Source: Perkinsela sp. pyNocScin1 (Eukaryota; Euglenozoa; Kinetoplastea; Prokinetoplastida; Perkinselidae). Taken from it: a DNA stretch of 64,000 nt. Position numbers and translations under genes: made by a program. The stretch lies in contig CAXHTR010000006.1 of NCBI GenBank assembly GCA_964019655.1, positions 558,001 to 622,000 on the forward strand, given 5' to 3'. The notes below the pieces were generated by a model. That model ran no database searches, was not told where the DNA came from, and saw nothing but the letters and a program-made list of their open reading frames with translations. Shown in pieces: positions 39,301 through 48,334 of this stretch (position 1 is the first letter of the stretch; each line of letters begins with the position of its first letter).

Positions 39301-39689
39301 CGATCAGCTTCGCAGAAGCTTATCCGCAAGCAGATTTCTTTTCCTCAACCTAGAGCTTTGTTTTCACCTTCTACAGAAGCCGATGCTAAGTTACCCTGCG
39401 TCTACACGGTCCTGCGCTGCGACGCGGCCTTCACGTACAAAATCTTTCCGTCGCCGTACACTGAGTCAACGTTCAATCTGCAGGAGTTTCCACGACAGCT
39501 TTCAAGCGAGCGAGAAAGCAATCTTTAACATCAGGGCCTACGGGCTCATCAGATTTACAGCCATCTGTGGAATCTTCACTAAATCATATTAATCCGCAGA
39601 GAGCGCTTACATCAGGGCCTACGGGCTTTTCAGATTTATACCCGCCTTCGCCAAATCTTCCATGCAATCTACAGAGAAATCTGACATCA

Positions 39690-39960
39690 ACCACTTCCAC
39701 TTTTTCAGCTGGTCTTGGTGGGAACGACAGCGACAGCGAAAGCGATTCAGCAGTTCCGAGAAATAACGCAGATATTTTACAAGATCAGTTTGATGGGAAT
39801 TGTGCTGCACCTCTCGGCGCTGAGTGTTATATTCGCGCGAACTATATTATTCTAAAAGAGACCGTAGGTGAAGTTCTAAATGGAAACATTCGCGAAACTG
39901 ATCTTGTCTTTGTGGCACATGCGTGCTTTCATCTTTGATGTGCTTTCCACCGTGCAAAAC
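39690..39960 (+). pseudogene. acidic linker module (E/Q-type)
   Basis: The frame reads SAGLGGNDSDSESDSAVPRN and TDLVFVAHACFHL. Similar fragments occur at 54090-54180 (GNGNDSDSDGISDVR) and 35350-35440 (FVFVAHAYFHH). A low-complexity connector between modules. Confidence 0.3.
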
Positions 39961-40055
39961 CCCTTTACCTTTGCTCGCTAAGTGCGTGGCCGAAGTTGAA
40001 GCGCTCTGCAAGATTTGTAGTCGGGCACATTATCTATAAATCCCTGTGATTCGCA

Positions 40056-40262
40056 AAGCTGACATCGATCGTGGAAAAGATGCTCGAGGACTGTGAAGCA
40101 GATCGCTTCATTACCGATCGAGCATCGGAGATGAGCGGCCTCAATAAGCTCTACGAAAAGCGCAAGATCCGTATAACGAAGCGTGATGCTGGTAAGCCCC
40201 AGCAAAAAGGACAGATCAAAAATGTCAACGGCCAGTTTCATGGCATGGGTCTTCGAAACAGT
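40056..40262 (+). pseudogene. IS30-like DDE C-terminal segment with Glu-to-Lys change
   Basis: The frame starting ATG 40071 has DRFITDRASEMSGLNKLYE and PQQKGQIKNVNGQFHGMG, the 'F.TDRGSE ... QKGxxENxNG' order of IS30 enzymes. The catalytic Glu is Lys (KNVNG). It runs directly into the WEG motif of K copy 3 at 40267, an order that is impossible in a normal transposase and shows a rearrangement. Confidence 0.5.
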
Positions 40263-40535
40263 ATGTTGGGAGGGGCAGTACAAAGATTGGCCCTATAGTG
40301 CGAAGCATCAGCTTCATGCCAAAGCGGTGCCACATCACCCTGATCGAATGAATGTGGCTGATGGCCCTTCTGTCACCACGGCGATCTCTAGCATGCCTCT
40401 ACCACACCTGCGCAATATTCATCATTCGCTGCAGCCTCTCTGCCGACAGAAGGCACAGTGACACCTCCAAAACCTGCAGATCGGGAAGCTATCCCTATTT
40501 CCTTCACACTGAGCCCTTCACCGCTGGAGCGCGCA
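40262..40535 (+). pseudogene. K-family module, copy 3
   Basis: CWEGQYKDWPYSAKHQLHAK, then HHPDRMNVADGPSVTTAISS and MPLPHLRNI, then the Pro/Ser linker (KPADREAIPIS, in a shifted frame). Matches copies at 17191, 30740 and 41602. Confidence 0.4.
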
Positions 40536-40539
40536 CGCA

Positions 40540-40723
40540 AATCCGATGGAGCGTGCGCCGGCGGGGCAGGCGCAAGAAGAACCACTTGATGGACCAGCGG
40601 GCGATGAAAATCAAGTCGCCCGCGGAAATGAGCGCAGCGAGTATCTCACGCCCGCAGAGATGCTTGCTTTTGGCGCGGTCGCTTTATTACCGCACGTCGG
40701 GGCACTGTTTGAGCGACGCTGAT
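40540..40723 (+). pseudogene. C-terminal fragment of a tail-type gene
   Basis: The frame MERAPAGQAQEEPLDGPAGD, EYLTPAEMLAFGAVALLPHV, GALFERR, TGA 40721-40723. The first part repeats in the M genes (MERAPAGQARAEY). The end matches the P tail (LLPHLRALFERR). It is fused upstream to K copy 3 near 40535. Confidence 0.45.
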
Positions 40724-40725
40724 GT

Positions 40726-41121
40726 ATGGTTCCTCGTATTAATCCGACGTTTATTGTGCGCTATCCCGAACTGAAAGAGTTCGTGGATGACCTTCTTGCG
40801 GAAGGGCTCGGCGACCGGGAAATTGCAATACGGGTCCAGGCTCGTAGACCGGCCTTTTGGCGCCAGCCCAGTGCAACAACGATCGGCAGGTACCGCCAGT
40901 ATTTAGCGAAGCAGCATGGCGCGCAAGCAGGGCCACCTGTCCGACGCGTGATGAACCAGGTCGGTCCCCATGCAGTAGCGCCCGTCGACAATGCCCCCGA
41001 GGAAGATCAGATGGAGCGCGCGCCGGCGGGGCAGGCGCGAGCCGAGTATCGCACGCTCATAGAGATTCTCGGCTTCTTCGCGGTCGTTCTGCTACCGCAC
41101 CTGGTGCGAGCGTTCCTCTGA
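40726..41121 (+). CDS. M-family IS30-type DNA-binding/middle-module protein with C-terminal membrane tail, 131 aa
   Basis: ATG 40726 to TGA 41119-41121, no lesion. Residues 1-65: PTFIVRYPELKEFVDDLLAE, GLGDREIAIRVQARRPAF and SATTIGRYRQYLAKQ, the IS30 'V..LL..GxspxqIa.rl ... iS.eTIYrY' region. Then an acidic linker (NAPEEDQMERAPAGQ) and a final hydrophobic helix (TLIEILGFFAVVLLPHLVRA). No catalytic residues. A near-identical second gene at 46489-46896 is also intact, so selection or recent duplication is likely. It may act as a membrane-tethered DNA-binding regulator of the related transposases; that role is inference. The helix-turn-helix proper is shortened. Confidence 0.6.
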   Translation: MVPRINPTFIVRYPELKEFVDDLLAEGLGDREIAIRVQARRPAFWRQPSATTIGRYRQYLAKQHGAQAGPPVRRVMNQVGPHAVAPVDNAPEEDQMERAPAGQARAEYRTLIEILGFFAVVLLPHLVRAFL

Positions 41122-41600
41122 ATGCGCCTCCTCTGAAATGATTTATGGATTAATGGTTTATGAGCTTTATGTTGCCCTTCGTAGATCTCTCTGCATAACG
41201 TACTTTTCTTTTTCTTATGATTTCTCTTGTAATACCAATGTTCCAGCAGATTCGACACAGTCCACCGAGAACCACGTGTATGCTACTGTGCTACAGCACC
41301 AGTGCTTACGCGATCAGTTTCAAATGGTCTATGTATCTACGGTCGCGAGCAACCGTCGAACAGCTCTTAATCATCGGGCGCACAGAAGACGAGCCGGACT
41401 ACGATGAGCTGCTCGAAGGTTGACAGCCAACGCTTCTCAAACGCGGTTCTCGAGAAACTCGAGGTAAAACTCTTCAAGACGGAGTTTTGAAGGTGTGGAG
41501 TCGAGATGTGTATGAAGCTGGCGTAGTCCGCCGATCGGCATCCGATAAGCATGGTAACAGCTTACGACTGCCCCACGTGTTCAGCGCAATAGCTTACTAA
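41122..41600 (+). repeat. sequence following M genes (copies after 46896, 26583, 34378)
   Basis: TTTATGAGCTT ... GTACTTTT ... CCAGCAGATTCGACACAG ... CCACGTGTATGC is shared with 46905-47050, 26690-26800 and 34430-34530. From about 41390 the sequence instead resembles 49540-49660 (GACTACGATGAGCTGCT). It is non-coding as far as I can see. Confidence 0.5.
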
Positions 41601-42121
41601 AAGGGAGGGTAGTAGAAAGATTGGCCCTATAGTGCGAAGCATCAGCTTCACGCAAAAGCGGTGCCACATCGTCCTGATCGAATCAAAGTGGCTGTTGGCC
41701 CTACTGTCACCAGGGCAATCTCCGGTGTGCCTTTACCACACCTGCGAGAAATTATCGCAGGGATCTTTACCAATCTCCTCTGTCGTGACCTCTTTGCCGA
41801 TAGAAGGCACAGTGACGCCTCCAAAACCTGCAGTTGGGGGGTGAGTCAATCCTGATTTCCTTCACGCCGAATCCTTCACCGCTGGAACGCGCACCGCGGC
41901 CTGTTTCGCAGCTGCCGAATTCACTCACACCTGTACCTTGTGAGCAAGATCCTGAGATCATCATACCCACTCCTGCACAGTCAAATGCATGGGTTCATGA
42001 CTTGGAAGCGCTACCAGATGATGAGACGCAAGAATGTGACGCAGAAGAACGAGAAATCATAGATAAAGCCTTGAGAGCTGCGATGATAGAAGCCCTTTTG
42101 CCAGACGGGAGCGAAGATTAA
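41600..42121 (+). pseudogene. K-family module copy 4 and acidic domain
   Basis: A degraded WEG motif (AAGGGAGGG at 41601, then AGATTGG) is followed by KHQLHAKAVPHRPDRIKVAV in frame. The Pro/Ser linker follows (SFTPNPSPLERAPRPVSQ). From 41834 the frame runs to TAA 42119-42121 with a strongly acidic end (ALPDDETQECDAEEREIID). The same frame continues past the TAA into the next entry. Confidence 0.4.
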
Positions 42122-43234
42122 GAAGTAGAGGCTTCGCCCGATCCTGTCGCAAGCTTACCAGCTACGGAGATCGAAGACTGGTCAAGTCAGTACACGTACA
42201 AGACTCAGTTGGTTGCGTTGAGTGAGCCTCGCACGCTGATTCACAAGATCGATTGTCTCAACGCGACTTTCGCAGAGTGCCTTCGCGAGATGAATCTCGT
42301 AATGTTGACTCGCGAGGAGGTGAGCCAAGAGCTTACAGAGGCATACCCTCATGGTGTCATACCGAATTCGGTATTTATACACATTGGCCACTGATTAACT
42401 TTCTGCTTGAACGAGCGAAGCCCCATGGAATCACAGCTCCCATACTTTTTTTGTCGATTGGAGCTCTTACTTTTCAGCTGGGCGAAGTGCTAAGGCGTGA
42501 AGATTTTGAGGAAATGAAAACAGAGAGCATTAAGCTCTTCGAAGAGCTCCGTATCATTGAAAAGCCAAAAGTCTTTAGGAAAGTATTTGTCGTTGGCTCT
42601 CGAAGGGGCCGCCAGAACTCAGGGGAAACGAACACCAATCGTGAATGTAGAGATCTCGATGATTTTGATCGCCACACGACACGCCACTGTCTCACTGGGA
42701 AGTATGATATGGCTCTTGTTTTGGACAAAGAGCCCGTATTTCAGCCAGGAAGAAAGACGGCGTATAAACAAAATACGAGAGCCACAAACGTGAAAATTGC
42801 GAAGATGATCGTACTCAAGCGCGGAGATGGCTCAGATTGCACAGAAGGTTGCGTTCGAGATGAGATTAAGGATTGGCTCAAGCAAAAGGAGAGTAAGAAA
42901 GGAAGCGTGATGTACGACCTGATTGTCATTCAGACGCCAATGCGGCACATAGGCGCGAAAGCGGCGGAAAACCTAAAAAGCTTGATCCAGAAAAGAGCCC
43001 TAAGCTTTTTATCGAGGTTCTCTTGCTTTTGATGGCTCGCGCTGTTCCTGGAAAGTGTGCAGACACACTTCGTGAAATTCATGATGACAGCGAGAAAACT
43101 ATCCGGGAATTCATAGATGCCGTAGAGCTGGAAGGTTCCACCGCTCACCGCCTGCTTCACTATGAAAACAAGCGAAAGAAACGGCAATACATGTGCGCTC
43201 GGGTGTTGAATGGCTGGGAGGGTGGGTACAAAGA
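42122..43234 (+). pseudogene. A/G-family composite transposase N-terminus, copy 2
   Basis: In frame after the TAA: IEDWSSQYTYKTQLVAL, MLTREEVSQELTEAYPHG. A shift near 42370 leads to LINFLLERAKPHGITAPI, LTFQLGEVLRREDFEEM and EIKDWLKQKESKKGSVMYD. Another shift near 42930 leads to KLDPEKSPKLFIEVLLLL, CADTLREIHDDSEKTIREF, STAHRLLHYEN and VLNGWEGGYKD with TGA at the WEG motif (43215). This copy joins all modules seen separately at 14321-15342 and 18065-18219, showing they once formed a single gene. Confidence 0.5.
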
Positions 43235-43439
43235 CTGAGTGAAGACTTTCCGATGAAGTCAAGAGTGAGTAGACTCAGGGGCCTCGGGAGCTCGGCAGAG
43301 TCGTTGGGGTTGATGGTGACCCTCTTGTCGCCATTCTTCACGGAAAGTTTGCCGGCTAACTACAGCGAAGAGACTGATTGTAAAAATCAATGCACAGTAT
43401 CATGGCATCAGCATTCCTGACGGACTGAACTTTCAAGAG

Positions 43440-43804
43440 TTCTGTTCTCACATTCTTACGCACGTTACCTACGTGGTGGCGTTTTGTCATTCTCATAGAT
43501 TCGAGGAAAAGATTTTTTCATTATCCCCTTTTGCTACAGATCGTCACTGTTGGCGTGACAAGTGCTGGAGCTGTGGTATACAGCTCTTAAATTTTGATTC
43601 TCTCAAGAAAGGGCAGCGGATAGAGCTTCACCAGCGTATCTCACCGGATACCCGCGACCTTTATTTATCGCTTCGCTGCTTTAGCGTGCAATCATTCAAA
43701 ACTCATAAAATTTCATGGTTCCTTGCTGTCTTGGCGATACTCATCTTCAGTTGTTTTGTGGGCTGGTTGAGAGGGACATCTGTTATATCATGCGTAAGCG
43801 CTTA
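43440..43804 (+). pseudogene. PRMT-like C-terminal barrel fragment, copy 3, with membrane tail
   Basis: An open frame from about 43473 to TAA 43803-43805 holds RFEEKIFSLSPFATDRHCWR, GIQLLNFDSLKKGQRIEL, ISPDTRDLYLSLRC and the hydrophobic tail ISWFLAVLAILIFSCFVGWL. No stop in this part, unlike copy 1. The N-terminal two thirds of the barrel are gone. The final helix followed by GTSVISC looks like a membrane anchor, which normal PRMTs lack. Confidence 0.45.
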
Positions 43805-43964
43805 ACTTAAGTGTGGCTAATCAAATATTATATGATCATGATCTCTACGTTTGCTTCCCCCCTTAGCCGGAGACTTCTCATTTTCTTAAAACCCCCTTTT
43901 TCCTGTACAGAGTATGCTCCAGCAATATTGAATTAGAGGAATACATTTTGAATACAGACTACTA

Positions 43965-44302
43965 CGCGCGGGTGCAACTGGATTTTTCACGATGGACCCG
44001 TCGGCCAGGCTATACATAGAGCACTTTTAGAAGGAGTTTTGCTCGAAAATGTGCCGGATTATATCCGAAAAAATCACCCGGGTTTGCGCACGCCAAGTGC
44101 CGATGATGTCCACGATTTCCTGACCTTCTACGCCAGATGGCTAAACCGTATACTCATCCGTGGCCAGCAAGCACCCCATCAAGAAGTATCAGTTGGGTCA
44201 GAAGTGGAGGCCCAGGCAGAAGAGCTTGACCCTGAAATTCTCTTGGTTCATGCGATTTATATGATGGCGCCCTTCATTTTTGCAAAGTGGATAGTGACAT
44301 AA
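43965..44302 (+). CDS. F-type tail-bearing IS30-like middle-module protein (start uncertain)
   Basis: Frame open from about 43950 to TAA 44300-44302, with no ATG upstream of the conserved part; the first start-like codon is TTG 44039. RALLEGVLLENVPDYIRK and PSADDVHDFLTFYARWL match the M-family 'DLLAEGLGDREI ... PSATTIGRYRQYL'. An acidic linker (SVGSEVEAQAEELDPEI) and a hydrophobic C-terminus (HAIYMMAPFIFAKWIVT) follow. Same plan as M, P and I genes although the sequence is very divergent. Could be a pseudogene lacking its start. Confidence 0.4.
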
Positions 44303-45137
44303 TGCCCCCTTCCCCGCCACAGCTGAGATTCCATTACAATTTCACTCGTATATATTAGCTCAATTTATCTTGCATGAACGCATGCTGATATTCATTCAGA
44401 AAGAACTTCACAGATATTATTTTCGTGAGCTTATTTCTCAGTTTCTGAATGTGGCAGGAAATGCCTTTCGCCTCTCATTCATCTGCAAGGGAAAATGCTC
44501 GACGTATCGCACAAGCTGTTTGACAGCGTGGGCTTTTGGGGCACTGGCACCAAAAGTGTCATTTTGCTAACTGAAGAACAATCAGATGATGGGCGGTATT
44601 CTCGCGCATAGGTTTCCGCGGCCCCTGCACACGCTGTATATCCTGTCATCCGCACAAAGCGGGGAGGTTTGCCTCGAAAATCTGCCAGAGAATTTCAGGT
44701 TCCTTGGCCTACAGCGCAGCTAGCTGTCTGGAAATTTTTGTTCCTGTAGTGTCTGAAGAACCTGAAGCTTGATATCTGCAAAAGCGCGATGAGTGGCCAA
44801 GTACTCGTGCACAGGTGTATCACAGAGGCAAGATAGGGTTGAAAAGAATGGAACTATGGCTTTTCTGACAGCAAAAAGCAGGACCACCCGCACAGGAAGA
44901 TAATGCAGCACGACGTCGGATGCAGGCGTTCAGACGCGCGTGAATCAGAGAGTAATGTAGCTTTTTGAATGGGACTCGCTCGTCAGGTGATTTTGCATAG
45001 CCAATTGTGCCACTTCGCGCGAAAGAGCAATATTGCTAAAAGCTTCTGTATACTTGATGTAACTGGATCTTGTGAGGCCCCACATTCCGCGCATTCCGCT
45101 GACTGCAAACTCAGGCTGATGAAAGTGTGTCAACTCA
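44303..45137 (+). other. decayed array sequence
   Basis: Weak frames only. One contains KCLSPLIHLQGKM and RTKRGGLPRKS, the latter resembling the AT-hook-like RTRGRPPRA of the gene at 53090. I cannot support a gene. Confidence 0.25.
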
Positions 45138-45165
45138 GTGTGTGTGTGTGTGTGTGTGTGTGTGT
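45138..45165. repeat. (GT)14 microsatellite
   Basis: 28 bases of perfect GT repeat, about 70 bases upstream of the intact I-family ORF. Confidence 0.95.
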
Positions 45166-45184
45166 CAATTTAATCCATTATTTT

Positions 45185-45220
45185 TGCTTTTCTTTTGTAT
45201 CCTATCTGCATTTTTTCAAG
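45185..45220 (+). promoter_or_regulatory. pyrimidine tract plus AG upstream of I-family ORF
   Basis: TTTTGCTTTTCTTTTGTATC followed by CTATCTGCATTTTTTCAAG ends about 20 bases before ATG 45238. This is what a trans-splice acceptor looks like in kinetoplastid-type genomes. Confidence 0.4.
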
Positions 45221-45237
45221 GCCTTTAAATCTTAAAC

Positions 45238-45810
45238 ATGGGAAGAGCCTCAGGCGTTACGTGGGAGCATCGTGCCATGCTTGCCCAATCCATCGAGGAT
45301 GGGGAGCACAACGTTGTAGCGTTCGCCGAGTGTGCGGGCTTAACCCCTGAGCTGGTTCGACACGAGCTGAAAATGGGCTCGATCGAGGGGTGCTACGAAG
45401 CTCACTCTGCGCAGATTTTAGCGGATGAGCGACTGGCAGCGCAGCTGGGCTCCAAAATCAGAAAGGACCCGCTGCTCGAGGCCTTCGTGAGGCGCCTGCT
45501 CGCTGAAGGCGAATGCGACAACAGAATTCGCGATCGAGTGAAGGAGGAGGACTTCGGGTACATCCCGAGCTGCGAACAAATCGCCAACTTTCGGCGATAT
45601 GTGGCCATGTTTGGCCCAGCACTGCCCAACGTAAATGTGGTTGCCCAGCGGGAAAACTCTGCCCAGCCGGCTCTCCGCCAAGAAGTCGAGGAACCTGCCG
45701 AGCCAGCTCCACAGCCAGAAGTCGAGGGGAGCATCATACCTGTTCGAGGCCTTGAAGAGCCTCTAGCCCCCCCCCCCCCGAGGGGTGGTAGACGTACTCC
45801 AGGGTGTTGA
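45238..45810 (+). CDS. I-family IS30-type DNA-binding protein, 190 aa as read
   Basis: ATG 45238 after a good pyrimidine tract. Residues 1-60: VTWEHRAMLAQSIEDGEHNV, AFAECAGLTPELVRHEL (helix-turn-helix) and GCYEAHSAQILADERLAAQL. Residues 70-125: DPLLEAFVRRLLAEGECDNR, IPSCEQIANFRRYVAM (IS30 middle module). Then a Pro/Glu linker and, after C13 at 45767-45779, a frame ending at 45810. Losing one base of the C run (12 C) would open a frame leading to VGPLLCLACGAVLYVLPAVV, a membrane-type tail like that at 25.2 kb. So the tail is either switched off by the C run or lost. No catalytic domain. Confidence 0.6.
   Translation: MGRASGVTWEHRAMLAQSIEDGEHNVVAFAECAGLTPELVRHELKMGSIEGCYEAHSAQILADERLAAQLGSKIRKDPLLEAFVRRLLAEGECDNRIRDRVKEEDFGYIPSCEQIANFRRYVAMFGPALPNVNVVAQRENSAQPALRQEVEEPAEPAPQPEVEGSIIPVRGLEEPLAPPPPRGGRRTPGC
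45767..45779. repeat. poly-C tract, 13 bases
   Basis: C13 inside the I-family ORF, at the point where the frame leaves the tail-coding frame. Confidence 0.9.
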
Positions 45811-46079
45811 GCGTGCCGAAGGGTCGCGGTAGGCCCGCTGCTATGTTTGGCCTGCGGAGCTGTGCTTTATGTCTTGCCGGCCGTCGTGTATGACCCGGAA
45901 CCACTCATGAGCTTATTCCTTTTGTATGATTTCTCGAAATCTTGTTTAGCTTTTCTGTCAAAGTCTGTGTAATTTCTTAAATTTTCTGTGACGCTGCCAT
46001 TGCCCAGATTATGCATGATCGCGGACATCATCTCTTCTTGTCGCCGCTTACCCTCGCCAGGATTCCATAAAACACTTCG

Positions 46080-46420
46080 ATTGCGTTACGCCATGTTCGC
46101 GATATGCACTCGGGGCGTGTGGCTTGCAGCGTGGGAGGGCGGGCAAACGTCTGGTCTTAAGCACCACAAGTGGTGCGCATGAGCATGGCTGCCGCCAATG
46201 CTTATCGGTGCCCCTATCGCAATCAGAATAGGTCAAACCGCTATGCTTGGGGTTGACATTCGAATTCGCGGCATTTGTCATTCACTCTGGAAACAAACAT
46301 TCGCGCTGTGTGACAGGCGTCCCCGAGATTCTTGTTTCGAGGTCTCGGGCCCGACAGCGGTGTTGAGGTTGCTTCAAGATATGGCCGCGCGCATCCATGA
46401 GTGTGCCGCAATCTGATTTC
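46080..46420 (+). pseudogene. I-family downstream module with WEG motif, copy 2
   Basis: FAICTRGVWLAAWEGGQTSG (motif at 46132), HHKWCA, TGA, then a second frame with FALCDRRPRDSCFEVSGPTA and LLQDMAARIHECAAI. Homologous to 25430-25830. No acidic triad recognised. Confidence 0.4.
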
Positions 46421-46488
46421 GGGTGAAGTTCAATTTTTTGAACTAAAAGCTTAATTTTATTTTGTTTGCTAATTTAATTTCAGTTATA

Positions 46489-46896
46489 ATGGTTCTTGCT
46501 AGCCCGACGTTTATTGTGCGCTATCCCGAGCTGAAAGAGTTCGTGGATAACCTTCTTGCGGACGGGCTCAGTACCGCGGAAATCGAAAGACGAATCCAGG
46601 CTCGTAGACCGGCCTTTCGGCGCCAGCCAAGTGCAAATACGATCAGCAGGTACCGCCTCTACGTGGCTGAGCAGCATGGCGCGCAAGCAGGGCCACCTGT
46701 CCGACGCGTGATGAACCAGGTCGGTCCCCATGCAGTAGAGTCCGTCGACAATGCCCCCGAGGAAGATCAGATGGAGCGCGCGCCGGCGGGGCAGGCGCGA
46801 GCCGAGTATCTCACGCTCATAGAGATTCTCGGCTTCTTCGCGGTCGTTCTGCTACCGCACCTGGTGCGAGCGTTTCTCCGAATGCGCCACCTCTGA
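46489..46896 (+). CDS. M-family IS30-type protein with C-terminal membrane tail, 135 aa
   Basis: ATG 46489 (MVLASPTFIVRYPELKEF), preceded by TTAATTTTATTTTGTTTGCT ... AATTTCAG at 46451-46483, a convincing splice-acceptor-like tract. Intact to TGA 46894-46896. Same plan as 40726-41121, with about 85-90 percent identity: NLLADGLSTAEIERRIQAR, SANTISRYRLYVAEQ, the MERAPAGQARAEY linker, and tail TLIEILGFFAVVLLPHLVRA. Differences from the other copy include the middle of the DNA-binding part. No catalytic domain; Q-family catalytic remnants lie 380 bases downstream. Confidence 0.65.
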   Translation: MVLASPTFIVRYPELKEFVDNLLADGLSTAEIERRIQARRPAFRRQPSANTISRYRLYVAEQHGAQAGPPVRRVMNQVGPHAVESVDNAPEEDQMERAPAGQARAEYLTLIEILGFFAVVLLPHLVRAFLRMRHL

Positions 46897-46899
46897 AGG

Positions 46900-47720
46900 A
46901 TTTAAGGCTTAATGGTTTATGAGCTTCATGTTGCCCTTCGTATAGCTCTCTGCATAATGTACTTTTTTTTCTTATGATTTTTCTCTTGTAACACTAATGC
47001 ACCAGCAGATTCGCCACAGTGCACCGAAAACCACGTGTATGCTACTGTGATATTACTCCTCTGTTGAAAACGCTTAATCGTATAGCAGTGATTAGCATCA
47101 GTATAAGACTATTCGACTCGTGCACTCCCGCGTGGTCTTACGTATTTCTATGTTACAAACACGGACGATGTCGACATTCTTCGATGCACTGAACATACGC
47201 TGCAGTCCGAATTCTACGTCCTCAACCTGGCAGACGTACCTCGAATGAGCTGAACCCTTTATCTCAAGAGAGCGTGGGAGGGTAAGAAAAAGATTGGTGA
47301 ACCACCGCAAAGGGTGTTCATGTAACGGGCCTGCGGTACCCCGTGCCGCGTCTTCGTGCATGCGCTCGGGAGCGCTCTTTGAGTCTTGACCGTTAAAGCC
47401 CTATAGAAACCGATGAGCAGAAAGCATCGGCACCAAGCGGTTGGCAGTGACCCAGAGCTCTTTGTCTTTGCTCAGCAAAATGCTGCTGCATGGGGCATTC
47501 AAGACGGGCAGACAGATGATGAGGCGATCCTAAAGGACTGAAAAGGCGATAAGGCACGCAATTATATCCGGTAACTTTTCGCTCAAGGCGAAGATGGTGC
47601 TGCATTTCCGCGTCCAGCTGTCGCACTACTCTCCGACAAATGTCGAATATATCTGTTCCCGCTCGGTGACCAGCGGCGAAACAGATAAGAGTGGGCGATA
47701 AGATCAGTGCTCATACCTCC
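46900..47720 (+). pseudogene. Q-family remnant, copy 3
   Basis: WEG motif at 47275 (AWEGKKKIGEPPQRVF), then weakly matching sequence to about 47700. More decayed than copies 1 and 2 (the SLTARAPM segment is disrupted). Confidence 0.4.
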
Positions 47721-48001
47721 ACGCCATGAGTGTTGTGAGAAAGAACCCCAGCTTACCAAGCGGGAGACACCGAATGATTGGCGAGTTCCGCGAGTACGTG
47801 GAGCGGCGGAGTCTCTAGCCCGCGGTGCAGCAGAAAGCGCCCACCCAGTGCGAGTAAAGTACACACATAGAGCTGCTTGGTTTTCTCACACAAACTTTTA
47901 TCCCACTTCTCAGGGCACTAAACTAATGTTTAGCTGTAAGCCTACTTTATTTCAAGGAAGCTAGATACAGCTTTTTTTTTTGGGAATTCATTTAAAGTGA
48001 A

Positions 48002-48334
48002 ATGACGGGTCCGCGAAGTACCTTTACTCACCGGCAGCGCGACACCATTCAGGAATGTCTGGAAGCGAACGAGACTCAGGACAGGCCGATAGGTGAGATC
48101 CGACGTAGGACAGGACTCTCCTTGATTGCAATTTATCATGATATTAAATCAAATGCGCTTCCTGGGCAGCAATATAATGCTGTCATCGCCCAAGCTGTGC
48201 ACGATCGCCGACATCATCCGGGTGGTGTCATATTCCATGAACCCGATGTGAGGTGTTTTGTCGACGCAAAGATCAGCGAGGGTCTGAACAATCATCAGAT
48301 GCGGCGAAAGCATCGATCAAGGTCGTATTCCTGA
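48002..48334 (+). CDS. P-family IS30-type N-terminal ORF, copy 3, 110 aa
   Basis: ATG 48002 (MTGPRSTFTHRQRDTIQECL), helix-turn-helix PIGEIRRRTGLSLIAIYHDI, then QYNAVIAQAVHDRRHHPGG and RCFVDAKISEGLNNHQM. This is the clearest IS30-like N-terminus in the array, aligned with 'xxFTxxxRxxIxxxL ... IxxIxRRTGxSxxxI'. After NHQM the frame enters hAT sequence and stops at 48332-48334. So the protein is a truncated DNA-binding domain, intact up to the junction. Confidence 0.55.
   Translation: MTGPRSTFTHRQRDTIQECLEANETQDRPIGEIRRRTGLSLIAIYHDIKSNALPGQQYNAVIAQAVHDRRHHPGGVIFHEPDVRCFVDAKISEGLNNHQMRRKHRSRSYS

Noticed and set aside
2317-43219. Stop-codon reassignment (TAA as Glu, TGA as Trp), as in some kinetoplastid relatives
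   Set aside because: Several in-frame TAA sit at Glu-compatible positions and the G-family TGA at a Trp position. But TAA also replaces Leu (22028, 23589), TAG replaces Gln (38620) and Ser (29161), and TAA, TAG and TGA all end intact genes properly. Simple pseudogene substitutions explain the pattern.
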